The notes under the pieces: generated by a model
The model's input: the letters and a program-made list of their open reading frames with translations, nothing else
Database searches by the model: none
Told to the model about the DNA's origin: nothing
Assembly (NCBI GenBank): GCA_020446675.1
Contig: JAGREE010000013.1
Coordinates: 109,304 to 173,303 of the forward strand
Origin: Alphaproteobacteria bacterium
Lineage (GTDB): Bacteria > Pseudomonadota > Alphaproteobacteria > Sphingomonadales > Emcibacteraceae
Reading direction: 5' to 3'
DNA length: 64,000 nucleotides
Shown here: positions 46,778-54,588 of the stretch, one piece after another
How the letters are laid out: each line of letters begins with the position of its first letter
How positions within the stretch are numbered: the stretch's first letter is position 1
Program-made: the position numbers and the translations under genes

Positions 46778-46964
46778 GTTGATTTTTCATGAATTCCCCA
46801 ATCTAATGTGCCTGATAATTACAGGTCAAAACTATAGATGGTTTTTTATTATTTGTCCAAGGCGGTCTTTGACTTAAATTTCACCATTAAATTATTTGGA
46901 TTGCTTTTTAAAGCCTGTTAAGTTTAACCGGATAATAAAAAATTCGGGAGGATGTCATGAAATC
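46766..46964 (+). repeat. leader repeat, copy 2
   Basis: Second copy of the ~198-base leader, nearly identical to copy 1 from AAAGCCTGTTAAGTT (46910-46924) through ATGAAATCAATGAGCGCC, more diverged toward its left end. Confidence 0.88.
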
Positions 46965-47607
46965 AATGAGCGCCCCGCCTGCCAGCGCGGTGTAAACATC
47001 CCGCCGGAGGAAGAAAAACCCCTTGATGACGACGAACGCGCCAAACAGATATTTAAAATGGTGCAGAAGTAATTTGGGAGAAAATTAGTTTTTTGTAATG
47101 ATAGAAATTACTGTTTATTATTTATGAAATTTTAGAGATCCAAAAAACCAAACTAAATTGGCTATACAGCTTCCGGCTAATATCAATAAGCTCAAAAGTG
47201 TATGACCAATAAAAATCCATCCAGATATAAAACCAGTAACCAAATAATCGTGGGCAAAAATGATACCATTTAATACAATCAAAGGTATTAAGATTGATAG
47301 AAAAATATTATAGCCAATTGTCCTAATGACAAATGTACTTCCCGCCGAAAGTATAATTATTATACTAATAAAAATAGTACTCATACTAATTGCCCAAATG
47401 TTTAATTGCTATCAAAGAGGTTAGAGAAAATTTATTTGTCATAATTCCCCCATTTAATATGCCTGATATTTACTAATTAAACTGTAGATATTTTTTTGTT
47501 TTTTGTCCAAGGTGGTGTTGGCCTTAATTTTCGCCATTAAATCATTTGGATTGCATTTTAAAGCCTGTTAAGTTTGGTTGGATAATAAAAAAATTCGGGA
47601 GGAAGTC
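46957..47607 (+). repeat. array unit 3: displaced GST tail + variable middle + leader
   Basis: 651 bases. The GST tail (46957 to about 47085) is again fused out of frame to the leader at ATGAAATC and here opens only a 12-codon frame. The middle carries a minus-strand 3-TM ORF. The leader (from about 47418) continues into the intact serine-hydrolase gene. Confidence 0.88.
47118..47384 (-). CDS. small 3-TM membrane protein in array unit 3
   Basis: 88 residues with three hydrophobic helices: TIFISIIIILSAGSTFVI, LSILIPLIVLNGIIFAHDYLV and GHTLLSLLILAGSCIANLVW. It is similar in sequence and layout to the unit 2 ORF but lies on the other strand. Ribosome site weak (GGGCAA). Unknown family. Confidence 0.6.
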   Translation of the reverse strand: MSTIFISIIIILSAGSTFVIRTIGYNIFLSILIPLIVLNGIIFAHDYLVTGFISGWIFIGHTLLSLLILAGSCIANLVWFFGSLKFHK

Positions 47608-47615
47608 ATGAAATC
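47418..47615 (+). repeat. leader repeat, copy 3 (in place before the serine hydrolase)
   Basis: The presumed parent copy: it ends in GGGAGGAAGTC followed by the ATGAAATCC start of the intact hydrolase gene. It carries the 15-mer at 47560-47574 but differs from copies 1 and 2 just after it (TTGGTTGG versus TAACCGG). Confidence 0.85.
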
Positions 47616-48696
47616 CATTTTAGCAGCCTTATTGGTCCTTATTAGTTCGACAGTGGCCTATGCCCAGTATGTGAAACCGTCGGAAGCGGACCTAAATAAA
47701 ATGGATGAGCGGATCAGGGGCTATATGGCCGATAATAATGTGCCCGGCGCCCTGGTGGCGGTGGCGAAGGACGGCAAGCTTGAATTTGTGCGCACATACG
47801 GCAAATCCAATGTCGAGCTTGATGTGGATGTGGCGGAAAATCATGTGTTTGAGATCGGCTCCATCAGTAAGGAATTTGTGTCCGCCGCCGCCATGATGCA
47901 GGTAGAGGAGGGAAAATTAAGCCTTGATGATCCGATATCAAAATATCTGGCCGACCTGCCGACAGACTGGCTTGGGGTGACGGTCAAACAGCTGCTGAAC
48001 CACACATCCGGCATTCCCGATTATGAGGAAATTTATACATATGATGTTTACCGCCTTCGGCTGACACCGCAGGACGTGATTAAAATCGCCAATGGACGGC
48101 CGATGGATTTCGCCCCCGGGACGGGCTGGTATTATTCCAACACCGGTTATTATCTGGCGAGCATGATTGTCGAGCAGGTTGATCATATGCCGCTGGCCGA
48201 CGTTTTAAAAAAACGTATTTTTGAGCCGCTTGGCATGACACAGACACGCTTTGCCGACCCGGAAGCGATCATCAAGGGCCGCGCCGAAGGATACTGGGTC
48301 AATAAGCGGGGGGAGCTGATCAACCGAAACGCGACCGAAACCACATCAACCCTTGGGGCAGGGGGGCTGCTCTCCTCCGCCGCGGATATGGCGAAATGGG
48401 ATGCGGCACTTCATGGTACCAAGCTCCTGTCTGAGCAATCCAAAAAAATAATGTGGACATCCGGTGTGTTGCCGGACGGGACCGAAACCGGCTATGCCCT
48501 TGGCTGGCGCGTAGGAAAAGACCGGGGGCTTAACACCACCAGCCACAGCGGTCAAGTCGCGGGCTTCGTTGCCTATTTCGAACGGTTTGTTGATATGGAC
48601 CGGGCGGTGATTGTGTTTATGAACCGTTACCGGGTCAGCAGCGGTGCGGTCAAGGATATTGTACTGGATACCATAATGCCGGACACAAAAAAATAA
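47608..48696 (+). CDS. exported serine hydrolase, class C beta-lactamase fold
   Basis: 362 residues from the ATG at 47608, chosen for GGGAGGA five bases upstream; a TTG 30 bases earlier is unlikely. Signal peptide MKSILAALLVLISSTVAYA. Family motifs: SISK (SxxK) in EIGSISKEFVSAA near residue 80, YSN in YYSNTGYYLA near 178, and HSG in HSGQVAGF near 315. Most such proteins are periplasmic esterases or peptidases. Its leader is what recurs in the upstream array. It converges on the VOC gene with an 8-base gap. Confidence 0.92.
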   Translation: MKSILAALLVLISSTVAYAQYVKPSEADLNKMDERIRGYMADNNVPGALVAVAKDGKLEFVRTYGKSNVELDVDVAENHVFEIGSISKEFVSAAAMMQVEEGKLSLDDPISKYLADLPTDWLGVTVKQLLNHTSGIPDYEEIYTYDVYRLRLTPQDVIKIANGRPMDFAPGTGWYYSNTGYYLASMIVEQVDHMPLADVLKKRIFEPLGMTQTRFADPEAIIKGRAEGYWVNKRGELINRNATETTSTLGAGGLLSSAADMAKWDAALHGTKLLSEQSKKIMWTSGVLPDGTETGYALGWRVGKDRGLNTTSHSGQVAGFVAYFERFVDMDRAVIVFMNRYRVSSGAVKDIVLDTIMPDTKK

Positions 48697-48704
48697 ACGT
48701 AGAC

Positions 48705-49196
48705 TTATTCCATGATCATTTGGGCGCCGGGAAGCCAGGCAAAAATTTCGATATCGTAGCCTTCTGGATCATAAAAATGAACTGAGCGTACAGGTGTACG
48801 CGTCCCGTCACTTGGTGTTGCATAAATATTAACATTTTTTGATTTTAAATAATCATACCAGCGGTCAACGTCTTTTGTGTCATCAACGATAAAGCTGAAC
48901 CCCATATCGTTATTGACGATTTTTGTCTCGGGCGAGGCGCTTACATCCATCAGGCCGATAGCGGCACCCTCATTGACCTGAAAAACCCTGGTAATCGGCC
49001 GATGATATGATTTCTTTAAGCCGAGTATATTGACATAAAAATCTTCTGCCGCTTCAACGTCTTTATAAAATGCAAAGGTGATCAACCCGGTTAATTTATG
49101 AGGGTTTTGGGAATTGGTCTGTAATTTTGTCGGCGGTTCCTGCGCCAATCCGGCAGAACAGGAAATTAAAATAATACATAAAATCCGTGCGATCAT
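48705..49196 (-). CDS. exported VOC-family (glyoxalase-fold) protein
   Basis: 163 residues with a signal peptide (LCIILISCSAGLAQ). The vicinal-oxygen-chelate fold is seen in LITFAFYKDVEAAEDFYVNILGL (strand and helix), ISFIVDDTKDVDRWYDYLK-like second half and VHFYDPEGYDIEIFAW, whose final Glu is the usual metal ligand. Periplasmic location is unusual for this family. It may bind or resist a small molecule; the neighbouring catabolic operon gives no proof of a link. Confidence 0.85.
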   Translation of the reverse strand: MIARILCIILISCSAGLAQEPPTKLQTNSQNPHKLTGLITFAFYKDVEAAEDFYVNILGLKKSYHRPITRVFQVNEGAAIGLMDVSASPETKIVNNDMGFSFIVDDTKDVDRWYDYLKSKNVNIYATPSDGTRTPVRSVHFYDPEGYDIEIFAWLPGAQMIME

Positions 49197-49232
49197 TTAT
49201 CTTCCCCTTATATGTTTTTTTGAAAGCGAATT

Positions 49233-50579
49233 TTAATCTTCCCGCGCATAGACAACCTTTTTATATTCCTGCCAGCCGATCCAGATCAGTGTGGCCCCAA
49301 TCGGCACAACAACCCCGGCGGCAATGGCGAGGGAATATCTTGTCATGGCAATATCCTCATTAAAGATATAGGTGGTGATAAAACCGGGAATGACCGGGCC
49401 GAGACTGGTTGATATCACGCCAACGAAAACAAAATAGAGCGCCGTGAACTGACCGCGCATCTGGTTCGGGGCAGACATCCTGATCATGGCAATACCGGTA
49501 ATCAGCGGAATGCCAACAAACAGTTTGGCAAAAATCATAATAACAACTGCCAACATCCCCGATGGCATCAGCGGCATGGTGACGGCAGGTATGCCGATGC
49601 CGAGCGCAGAGATAAAGGCGATTTTAAGGGCGGCATCCTTGGTGCCTTTTTTGACCATTTCGCTCATAATAATCCCGGCGAGGATCAGCCCGGTTGTGCC
49701 GCCAATTAGCGATGGGAACCCGGTGGCGAAGGCGGCGTCCTGCTCATCCCAGCCCCATGTGCGCATAAAGAGCGACGGATACCAGGCGGAATGATACCCG
49801 ATGGTGGCGATGATTGAGCCGCCGAGGAAAAAATTAAGAAACAGTTTTTTGTGATCTAGCAGATAGTAAAAGGCATTCACCATTGATACTTTTTCCACTT
49901 TTCCCTGATCATCAAGGGCGAGTTCGCGTCTTTTGGGTTCAATGATCTGGTAAACAACCAGCGCCAGGATCAGACCGGGCAGCCCGACAATAACAAATGT
50001 AAGTTGCCAATATTCAAGCGTGCCGACAATTGGCCATGTGACGGTCACGCCCTTGATATGGGAAAGCAGGATACCGCCGCCGATCATGGCAAGGGCGGAA
50101 CCAATAAAAACACCAAGTGAATAGACACTTGTGGCAAGGGGCAGTTTATCTTTTGGAAACAGATCCCCAAGCAGTGAAGAAGCGCTTGGGGTCAGGGTTG
50201 CTTCACCAACGCCGACACCGATCCTGTTTATGAAAAGCTGAACGAAGGTTCCGGCCAGGCCGCAAAAGGCGGTCATAAAGCTCCAGAGCGTAATGCCGAA
50301 TGTAATCAGGTTTTTACGGTTATAGCGATCCGCCGCCCAGCCAAGCGGAATACCCATCACCGTATAAAATATGCCAAAAGCTGGCCCCATCAGCAATCCG
50401 GTTTCAAAATCCGTGATCCGGAACTTTGCTTTTATCGGATCAACCAGGAGGGAGATGATTTCCCGGTCCAGCATGGAAAAGGTATAGCACAGCATTAACA
50501 TCGCCGTTATGATCCAGGCATAGGTGATGCTGTGATCCAGTTTTTCTTCCACGCTTGCCAATGGTTTTAAGTCACTCAC
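49233..50579 (-). CDS. MFS transporter, spinster-like, tandem copy
   Basis: 448 residues, 12 TM helices. The spinster-type signature is SMLDREIISLLVDPIK in TM1, followed by GIPLGWAADRYNRKN (the MFS A-motif) and NRIGVGVGEATLTPSASSLL. It is separated by 18 bases from a close paralog. Both follow the dehalogenase/dioxygenase operon on the same strand, so uptake or export of an aromatic compound is a reasonable inference. Confidence 0.92.
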   Translation of the reverse strand: MSDLKPLASVEEKLDHSITYAWIITAMLMLCYTFSMLDREIISLLVDPIKAKFRITDFETGLLMGPAFGIFYTVMGIPLGWAADRYNRKNLITFGITLWSFMTAFCGLAGTFVQLFINRIGVGVGEATLTPSASSLLGDLFPKDKLPLATSVYSLGVFIGSALAMIGGGILLSHIKGVTVTWPIVGTLEYWQLTFVIVGLPGLILALVVYQIIEPKRRELALDDQGKVEKVSMVNAFYYLLDHKKLFLNFFLGGSIIATIGYHSAWYPSLFMRTWGWDEQDAAFATGFPSLIGGTTGLILAGIIMSEMVKKGTKDAALKIAFISALGIGIPAVTMPLMPSGMLAVVIMIFAKLFVGIPLITGIAMIRMSAPNQMRGQFTALYFVFVGVISTSLGPVIPGFITTYIFNEDIAMTRYSLAIAAGVVVPIGATLIWIGWQEYKKVVYARED

Positions 50580-50597
50580 CTACGTTTCTCCCTCTCA

Positions 50598-51929
50598 TCA
50601 ATCGTCTTTATAGACATGTTTTTTATATTCGCCCCAACTGATCCAGAGAAGTATGGTGCTGAACGGAATGGTAAGGGCCGCTGAGATTGCCAGTGAATAA
50701 TTGAGCATCTCGGTATTTTCATTGAAAATATATGTGGTTATATAGCCCGGCATAATCGGCCCAAGTGTTGCCCCGATCAGCCCGACAAATACAAAATACA
50801 TGGCGGTGAACTGCCCGCGCATCTGGTTGGGTACTGCCATGCGGATGGCGGTGGTGCCGGCAATAAGCGGCATGGCGACAAAGAATTTAACGATTGTAAT
50901 GCCGATAATTTTCAGGATCACTGACTCAAAGATCGGCATCAGAACAGCAGGAATGCCAATACAAACGGCACTGATAAAGGCAAGTTTGACGGCCACATCT
51001 TTATGCCCCAGTTTGCTTTGGACGCTCATATATTGTCCGCCCAGCAGCAGCCCGGCAATGCCGCCAAGAACGGTCGGGTAGCCAGCGGCTCGCCCTGCTT
51101 GTGATCTGTCCCATTCAAAGGCACGCATTAAATGTTCAGGATACCAGAGCGACTGATACTGTAAAATAGCGACCATGGAACCGCCGATAAAAAGACATAG
51201 AAACAGTTTTTTATGGCGCCACATATAATCAAAGGCGACAGCGAAGGATGCTTTTTGTTCGGCGCCACTATGGTCGGTTGCCATTTCCTTTCTTTTGGGT
51301 TCCCTGACCATAAAAATAATGATGGCAAGCAAAACGCCGGGCATTCCGGCAATCAGAAAGCCGATCTGCCAGAATTCCAGTGTGCCGAATAGAGGGATTG
51401 TCCAGGTTACCCCGTCCAGCGCAGTCAGGACAATTCCGCCCCCGATCAGGGCCATGCCGCCCCCGATAAAAAGCCCCATGGAATAGATGCTCATGGCAAA
51501 GGGCAGTTTATTTTTGGGGAAATAATCGGAAAGAAGTGAAACCGCACTTGGCGTCAGGACGGCTTCACCAACCCCAACGCCGATCCGCGCCATAAATATC
51601 TGTATGAAATTTGCTGAAAGGCCGCAAAATCCGGTCATAACGCTCCAGAGGGTCATACCGGCAGCAATCAGGCGGGTCCTGTTAAATCTGTCCGCCGCCC
51701 AGCCAAGGGGGATTCCCATCACCGTGTAAAAAATTGCGAAAGCCGGCCCCATTAAAAGACTGACCTGAAAATCGGTAAGGCCAAATTTTATCTTGATAGG
51801 ATTAATGAGGAGGGAGAGAATTTCCCGGTCAAGAAAGGAAAGCGTATAGCCCAACATAAGAAGAATGGCGACAAACCAGGCATAGGTGAGCGACTTCTGT
51901 TCTTGTTCCTGCACATTTTCTAAACTCAA
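50598..51929 (-). CDS. MFS transporter, spinster-like, tandem copy
   Basis: 443 residues and clearly a paralog of the next gene downstream: SFLDREILSLLINPIK, GIPLGWAADRFNRTR and ARIGVGVGEAVLTPSAVSLL match position for position. Twelve TM helices. It lies 81 bases after the reductive dehalogenase gene on the same strand and probably belongs to that transcript. Confidence 0.92.
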   Translation of the reverse strand: MSLENVQEQEQKSLTYAWFVAILLMLGYTLSFLDREILSLLINPIKIKFGLTDFQVSLLMGPAFAIFYTVMGIPLGWAADRFNRTRLIAAGMTLWSVMTGFCGLSANFIQIFMARIGVGVGEAVLTPSAVSLLSDYFPKNKLPFAMSIYSMGLFIGGGMALIGGGIVLTALDGVTWTIPLFGTLEFWQIGFLIAGMPGVLLAIIIFMVREPKRKEMATDHSGAEQKASFAVAFDYMWRHKKLFLCLFIGGSMVAILQYQSLWYPEHLMRAFEWDRSQAGRAAGYPTVLGGIAGLLLGGQYMSVQSKLGHKDVAVKLAFISAVCIGIPAVLMPIFESVILKIIGITIVKFFVAMPLIAGTTAIRMAVPNQMRGQFTAMYFVFVGLIGATLGPIMPGYITTYIFNENTEMLNYSLAISAALTIPFSTILLWISWGEYKKHVYKDD

Positions 51930-52010
51930 ATTGTCCTCCCCTGAGTAACCAAACTATGCTTGTTTTTATTTTATGATATTAAGTGCAGTTTAGACCTTTA
52001 TCCAGCTAAT

Positions 52011-53372
52011 TCAAGATAGCTTGTTATTTGTTTTTTCTGTTCTTTTTCGTGCCTCTTCCGGTGTTTCCAGTGTGTCTTTCAACCCCCATCCGCGTTTACG
52101 GTCAAAGAGCCACGCCCCTTTTTCATCAAATTTCGGCAAACTATCCACCGTATAATAGGATATCCGGTGGTTTTTAGGCTGCTTTTTATCCGGATGAATG
52201 CCTTTTTCATTGGTGGCTTTGGGAATGACAATTTTGCCATTATCATTATCCAGATCAAACCACCAGCGGTGGGCTTCATTCTGATTGCCATTACCGACAA
52301 AATCATCGAGCCAGGTCAGAAATTTGCGTGTGAACGGTACATTAATTGCCAGCCATGTGGCTATTCTGTAAGCCAGTATTCCTTCATTGTTCCAGGGGCA
52401 GGTTTTCATGCATCTGCCGCAGCCGGCGCCTTTCGGGTTTGAAACACGGTAACTGGTGCAGTTTGGCACATCCGGTTTCCAGGTTTCATATCCGTTATAC
52501 ATTATTTTATCGCCGTATGGTATTGCTCCGACGGGGCATTCACGGGCGCATTTTCGGCATTTACTGCAAAAATCCTGTAAACCGAAATCAATGGGTTTAT
52601 CGGTTTTAAGGGGAATATCGGTGGTCACGACAACCGATTTAAACCGTGGTCCGATAAAAGGATTAATCACCACTTCACCGATGCGGCTTAGCTCCCCCAG
52701 CCCGGCAAGAAGAATAAGCGGCAAATGCAGAACTTCGCTATCCATAGCTGTGTGATTACGCGCTTCATAGCCCAGATTTCTGATATAGGCAGCAATAATA
52801 TTGCCGATTTCAGCGCCGCGCAGATAGGCGCGGTAGCTTTGCGATCCACTGATCCAGTCATCCCCGGTTGAGGCGTCATTAGTATAAAATCCCTGATCAA
52901 TCAGGATGACGATCGCATATTTATGGCGGGCCTTAATTTCTTTTCCGTCTTTATCATGGGAATACCAGCAATAGTCCTTCGCCTCACAGATGCCGACCAC
53001 ATCGGCATCCAGAAAATAGGCGAGCGATTTCATATTATTGGCAATCAGTTCCGGGTCTTCCGGAATGGGGGCTTTTTCGGGGGCAACGTCACCGTCCTGA
53101 AGCGGGATAAAGCTTCGGATATTATCACCGAAGGCCCCATTTAAGGGGACTTTTGCGCCTTTAGTCGTTGATGATCCGGTTCGGATGCGGGCCTGTTTCT
53201 GCTGTTCGCCAAAGTCGCCATGATCGGCCCGGATAAAGCCGTCCGCCCGGCGGGGAACCCGTTTTACTTCGTCTTCTATAATGAGGGTGGTGGGATTATC
53301 AACGCGCCTGATTTTTTCCATCGGATATGTGCCGAGGTGCGGGGGTCGTTTGCGGCGCGAAAATATATTCAT
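52011..53372 (-). CDS. reductive dehalogenase-like cobalamin/Fe-S protein, cytoplasmic
   Basis: 453 residues. The RdhA core is clear: a segment with LGYEARNHTAM and LLAGLGELSRIGEVVINPFIG, then DIPLKTDKPIDFGLQDFCSKC. Two ferredoxin-type [4Fe-4S] motifs follow: CSKCRKCARECPVGAI and CGRCMKTCPWN. Respiratory RdhAs have a Tat signal; this one has none, so it should be cytoplasmic like the aerobic BhbA/NpRdhA group. Unlike those (about 700 residues) it lacks a C-terminal flavin/2Fe-2S reductase, so an outside electron donor is needed. Last gene of hpaB-ligA-ligB-rdhA, overlapping ligB by 4 bases. It probably removes a halide from an aromatic; a QueG-like role is less likely given the fold details. 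Confidence 0.87.
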   Translation of the reverse strand: MNIFSRRKRPPHLGTYPMEKIRRVDNPTTLIIEDEVKRVPRRADGFIRADHGDFGEQQKQARIRTGSSTTKGAKVPLNGAFGDNIRSFIPLQDGDVAPEKAPIPEDPELIANNMKSLAYFLDADVVGICEAKDYCWYSHDKDGKEIKARHKYAIVILIDQGFYTNDASTGDDWISGSQSYRAYLRGAEIGNIIAAYIRNLGYEARNHTAMDSEVLHLPLILLAGLGELSRIGEVVINPFIGPRFKSVVVTTDIPLKTDKPIDFGLQDFCSKCRKCARECPVGAIPYGDKIMYNGYETWKPDVPNCTSYRVSNPKGAGCGRCMKTCPWNNEGILAYRIATWLAINVPFTRKFLTWLDDFVGNGNQNEAHRWWFDLDNDNGKIVIPKATNEKGIHPDKKQPKNHRISYYTVDSLPKFDEKGAWLFDRKRGWGLKDTLETPEEARKRTEKTNNKLS

Positions 53373-54202
53373 TCAGCATCCTCAAAAACCAGAACCGCCA
53401 TTCCGGTCAGCATGCCGCGGTATAAATTGCGGTGGATGCGTTTTACTTTTTTGCTCATGGCGCCGCGCATGGCGAACCACATCACGGTTTCGGCGCTTTC
53501 CGACCCGCCCCGGTCCATAAATTCCTTCACGTCCCAGTCGAGCATGCTTTCCGGCTCAAATTCAAATTTATCCATGAATTCATTATCCCAGTCCAGCTCA
53601 ATCCGTCCGAAATTGGTGCCCTGTAATTCATGGGAAAGGCCGCCTGTTCCAACCACAGCAACATTGATATCCTCGGGGTAAGCTTCAATTGCCTTGCGAA
53701 TTGATTTTCCAAGTTTCCAGCATCGTTTGACACTCGGGATCGGGTGCTGAATTACATTGACGCAGAAGGGCACAAATTTTACCGGCCATGGTTGATCCAG
53801 CATATAGGGTGTTGGTCCCATAATGCCGTGATCAAGTTTCATTTCCTGACAGACCGTAAGGTCAAATTCATCACGGATCAGATAATCGGCCATATAGCGT
53901 GAGAAGGGCACATCGCCATAGGGAACAGCCAGATCACGTGGGCCGCTTCCTTCGTCGGCATGTTCATATTGCTCGGCGATGCCGATGGCGAAAGTGGGAT
54001 AGCAGTCAAAGAAAAAATTGCTGACATGATCATTAAAAACAAAGAATAAAACATCAACTTTTTTATCTATGATCCATTGTCTTACCGGATCATAACTTTC
54101 AAACAGCGGTGTCCAGATCGGGTCTTCACGAAGCTGATAATCCCAGCCATGCATGAGCGCCCCGTTATGGGATGTGCATATTCCACCGACAAAATTCGCC
54201 AT
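53369..54202 (-). CDS. class III extradiol ring-cleavage dioxygenase, beta (LigB-like) subunit
   Basis: 277 residues. The Fe(II) ligands and acid/base residues of LigB appear in place: His12 in ICTSHNGAL, His59 in FVFNDHVSNFF, the catalytic His in VVGTGGLSHELQG near residue 195, and Glu in SAETVMWFAM near 236. Enzymes of this group open catechols beside a hydroxyl group (protocatechuate 4,5-, gallate and related dioxygenases). Its start overlaps the ligA-like stop by one base (TAATG) and its stop overlaps rdhA by four. The exact catechol is not determined. Confidence 0.92.
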   Translation of the reverse strand: MANFVGGICTSHNGALMHGWDYQLREDPIWTPLFESYDPVRQWIIDKKVDVLFFVFNDHVSNFFFDCYPTFAIGIAEQYEHADEGSGPRDLAVPYGDVPFSRYMADYLIRDEFDLTVCQEMKLDHGIMGPTPYMLDQPWPVKFVPFCVNVIQHPIPSVKRCWKLGKSIRKAIEAYPEDINVAVVGTGGLSHELQGTNFGRIELDWDNEFMDKFEFEPESMLDWDVKEFMDRGGSESAETVMWFAMRGAMSKKVKRIHRNLYRGMLTGMAVLVFEDAE

Positions 54203-54588
54203 TACCGATCGTCCTTATTATAATTTTTAAGAAGCGGAATATTTCTTTCCATAAAATCTTTTGCCTGCTCGCCGCGCATAAAGGCTCCCCAGTCCATAAA
54301 GCTTAAATCAAAACATTGGGCCATTTTGCCAATTAGATAGGGGCTGACGCCATAATGAATCATTTTGAGCCAGTCCCGGCTTCGAACCAGATCCTTTTCA
54401 AACTCACTCAAGCCAAATTCAGCCATATATTGTTCATAATCTTCCCTGAATTTTTTGCGGTTTTCTTCCTGCTTCAGGCTATAGCAGATAGCATTCATGC
54501 GGTAGCCATTCTGGGAATGCTCCATGGTGAAGGTTACCGGACCGGGCGGCGTTTTGATATCTTCAACTTTTTTCCACTTTTCGCTCAT
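54202..54588 (-). CDS. class III extradiol dioxygenase, alpha (LigA-like) subunit
   Basis: 128 residues, all-helical LigA-type small subunit that caps the LigB active site. Typical parts are GYRMNAICYSLKQEENRKKF and FGLSEFEKDLVRSRDWLKMI, YGVSPYLIGKMAQCF. The ~45-residue N-terminus is extended relative to some homologs. Joined to both neighbours by overlapping stop/start codons, so subunit synthesis is coupled. Confidence 0.9.
   Translation of the reverse strand: MSEKWKKVEDIKTPPGPVTFTMEHSQNGYRMNAICYSLKQEENRKKFREDYEQYMAEFGLSEFEKDLVRSRDWLKMIHYGVSPYLIGKMAQCFDLSFMDWGAFMRGEQAKDFMERNIPLLKNYNKDDR

Larger units (their letters stand above)
46311..46956 (+). repeat. array unit 2: displaced GST tail + variable middle + leader
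   Basis: 646 bases. The tail (46311-46460) copies the GST 3' end, including the stop region and about 40 bases after it, but is joined to the serine-hydrolase leader at ATGAAATC and is out of the GST frame. The middle has a plus-strand 3-TM ORF. The leader runs from 46766. Confidence 0.88.

Noticed and set aside
45555-47607. CRISPR array or integron attC sites
   Set aside because: Repeats are hundreds of bases long with protein-coding tails, not short direct repeats; no integrase, cas gene or attC-like palindrome was seen.
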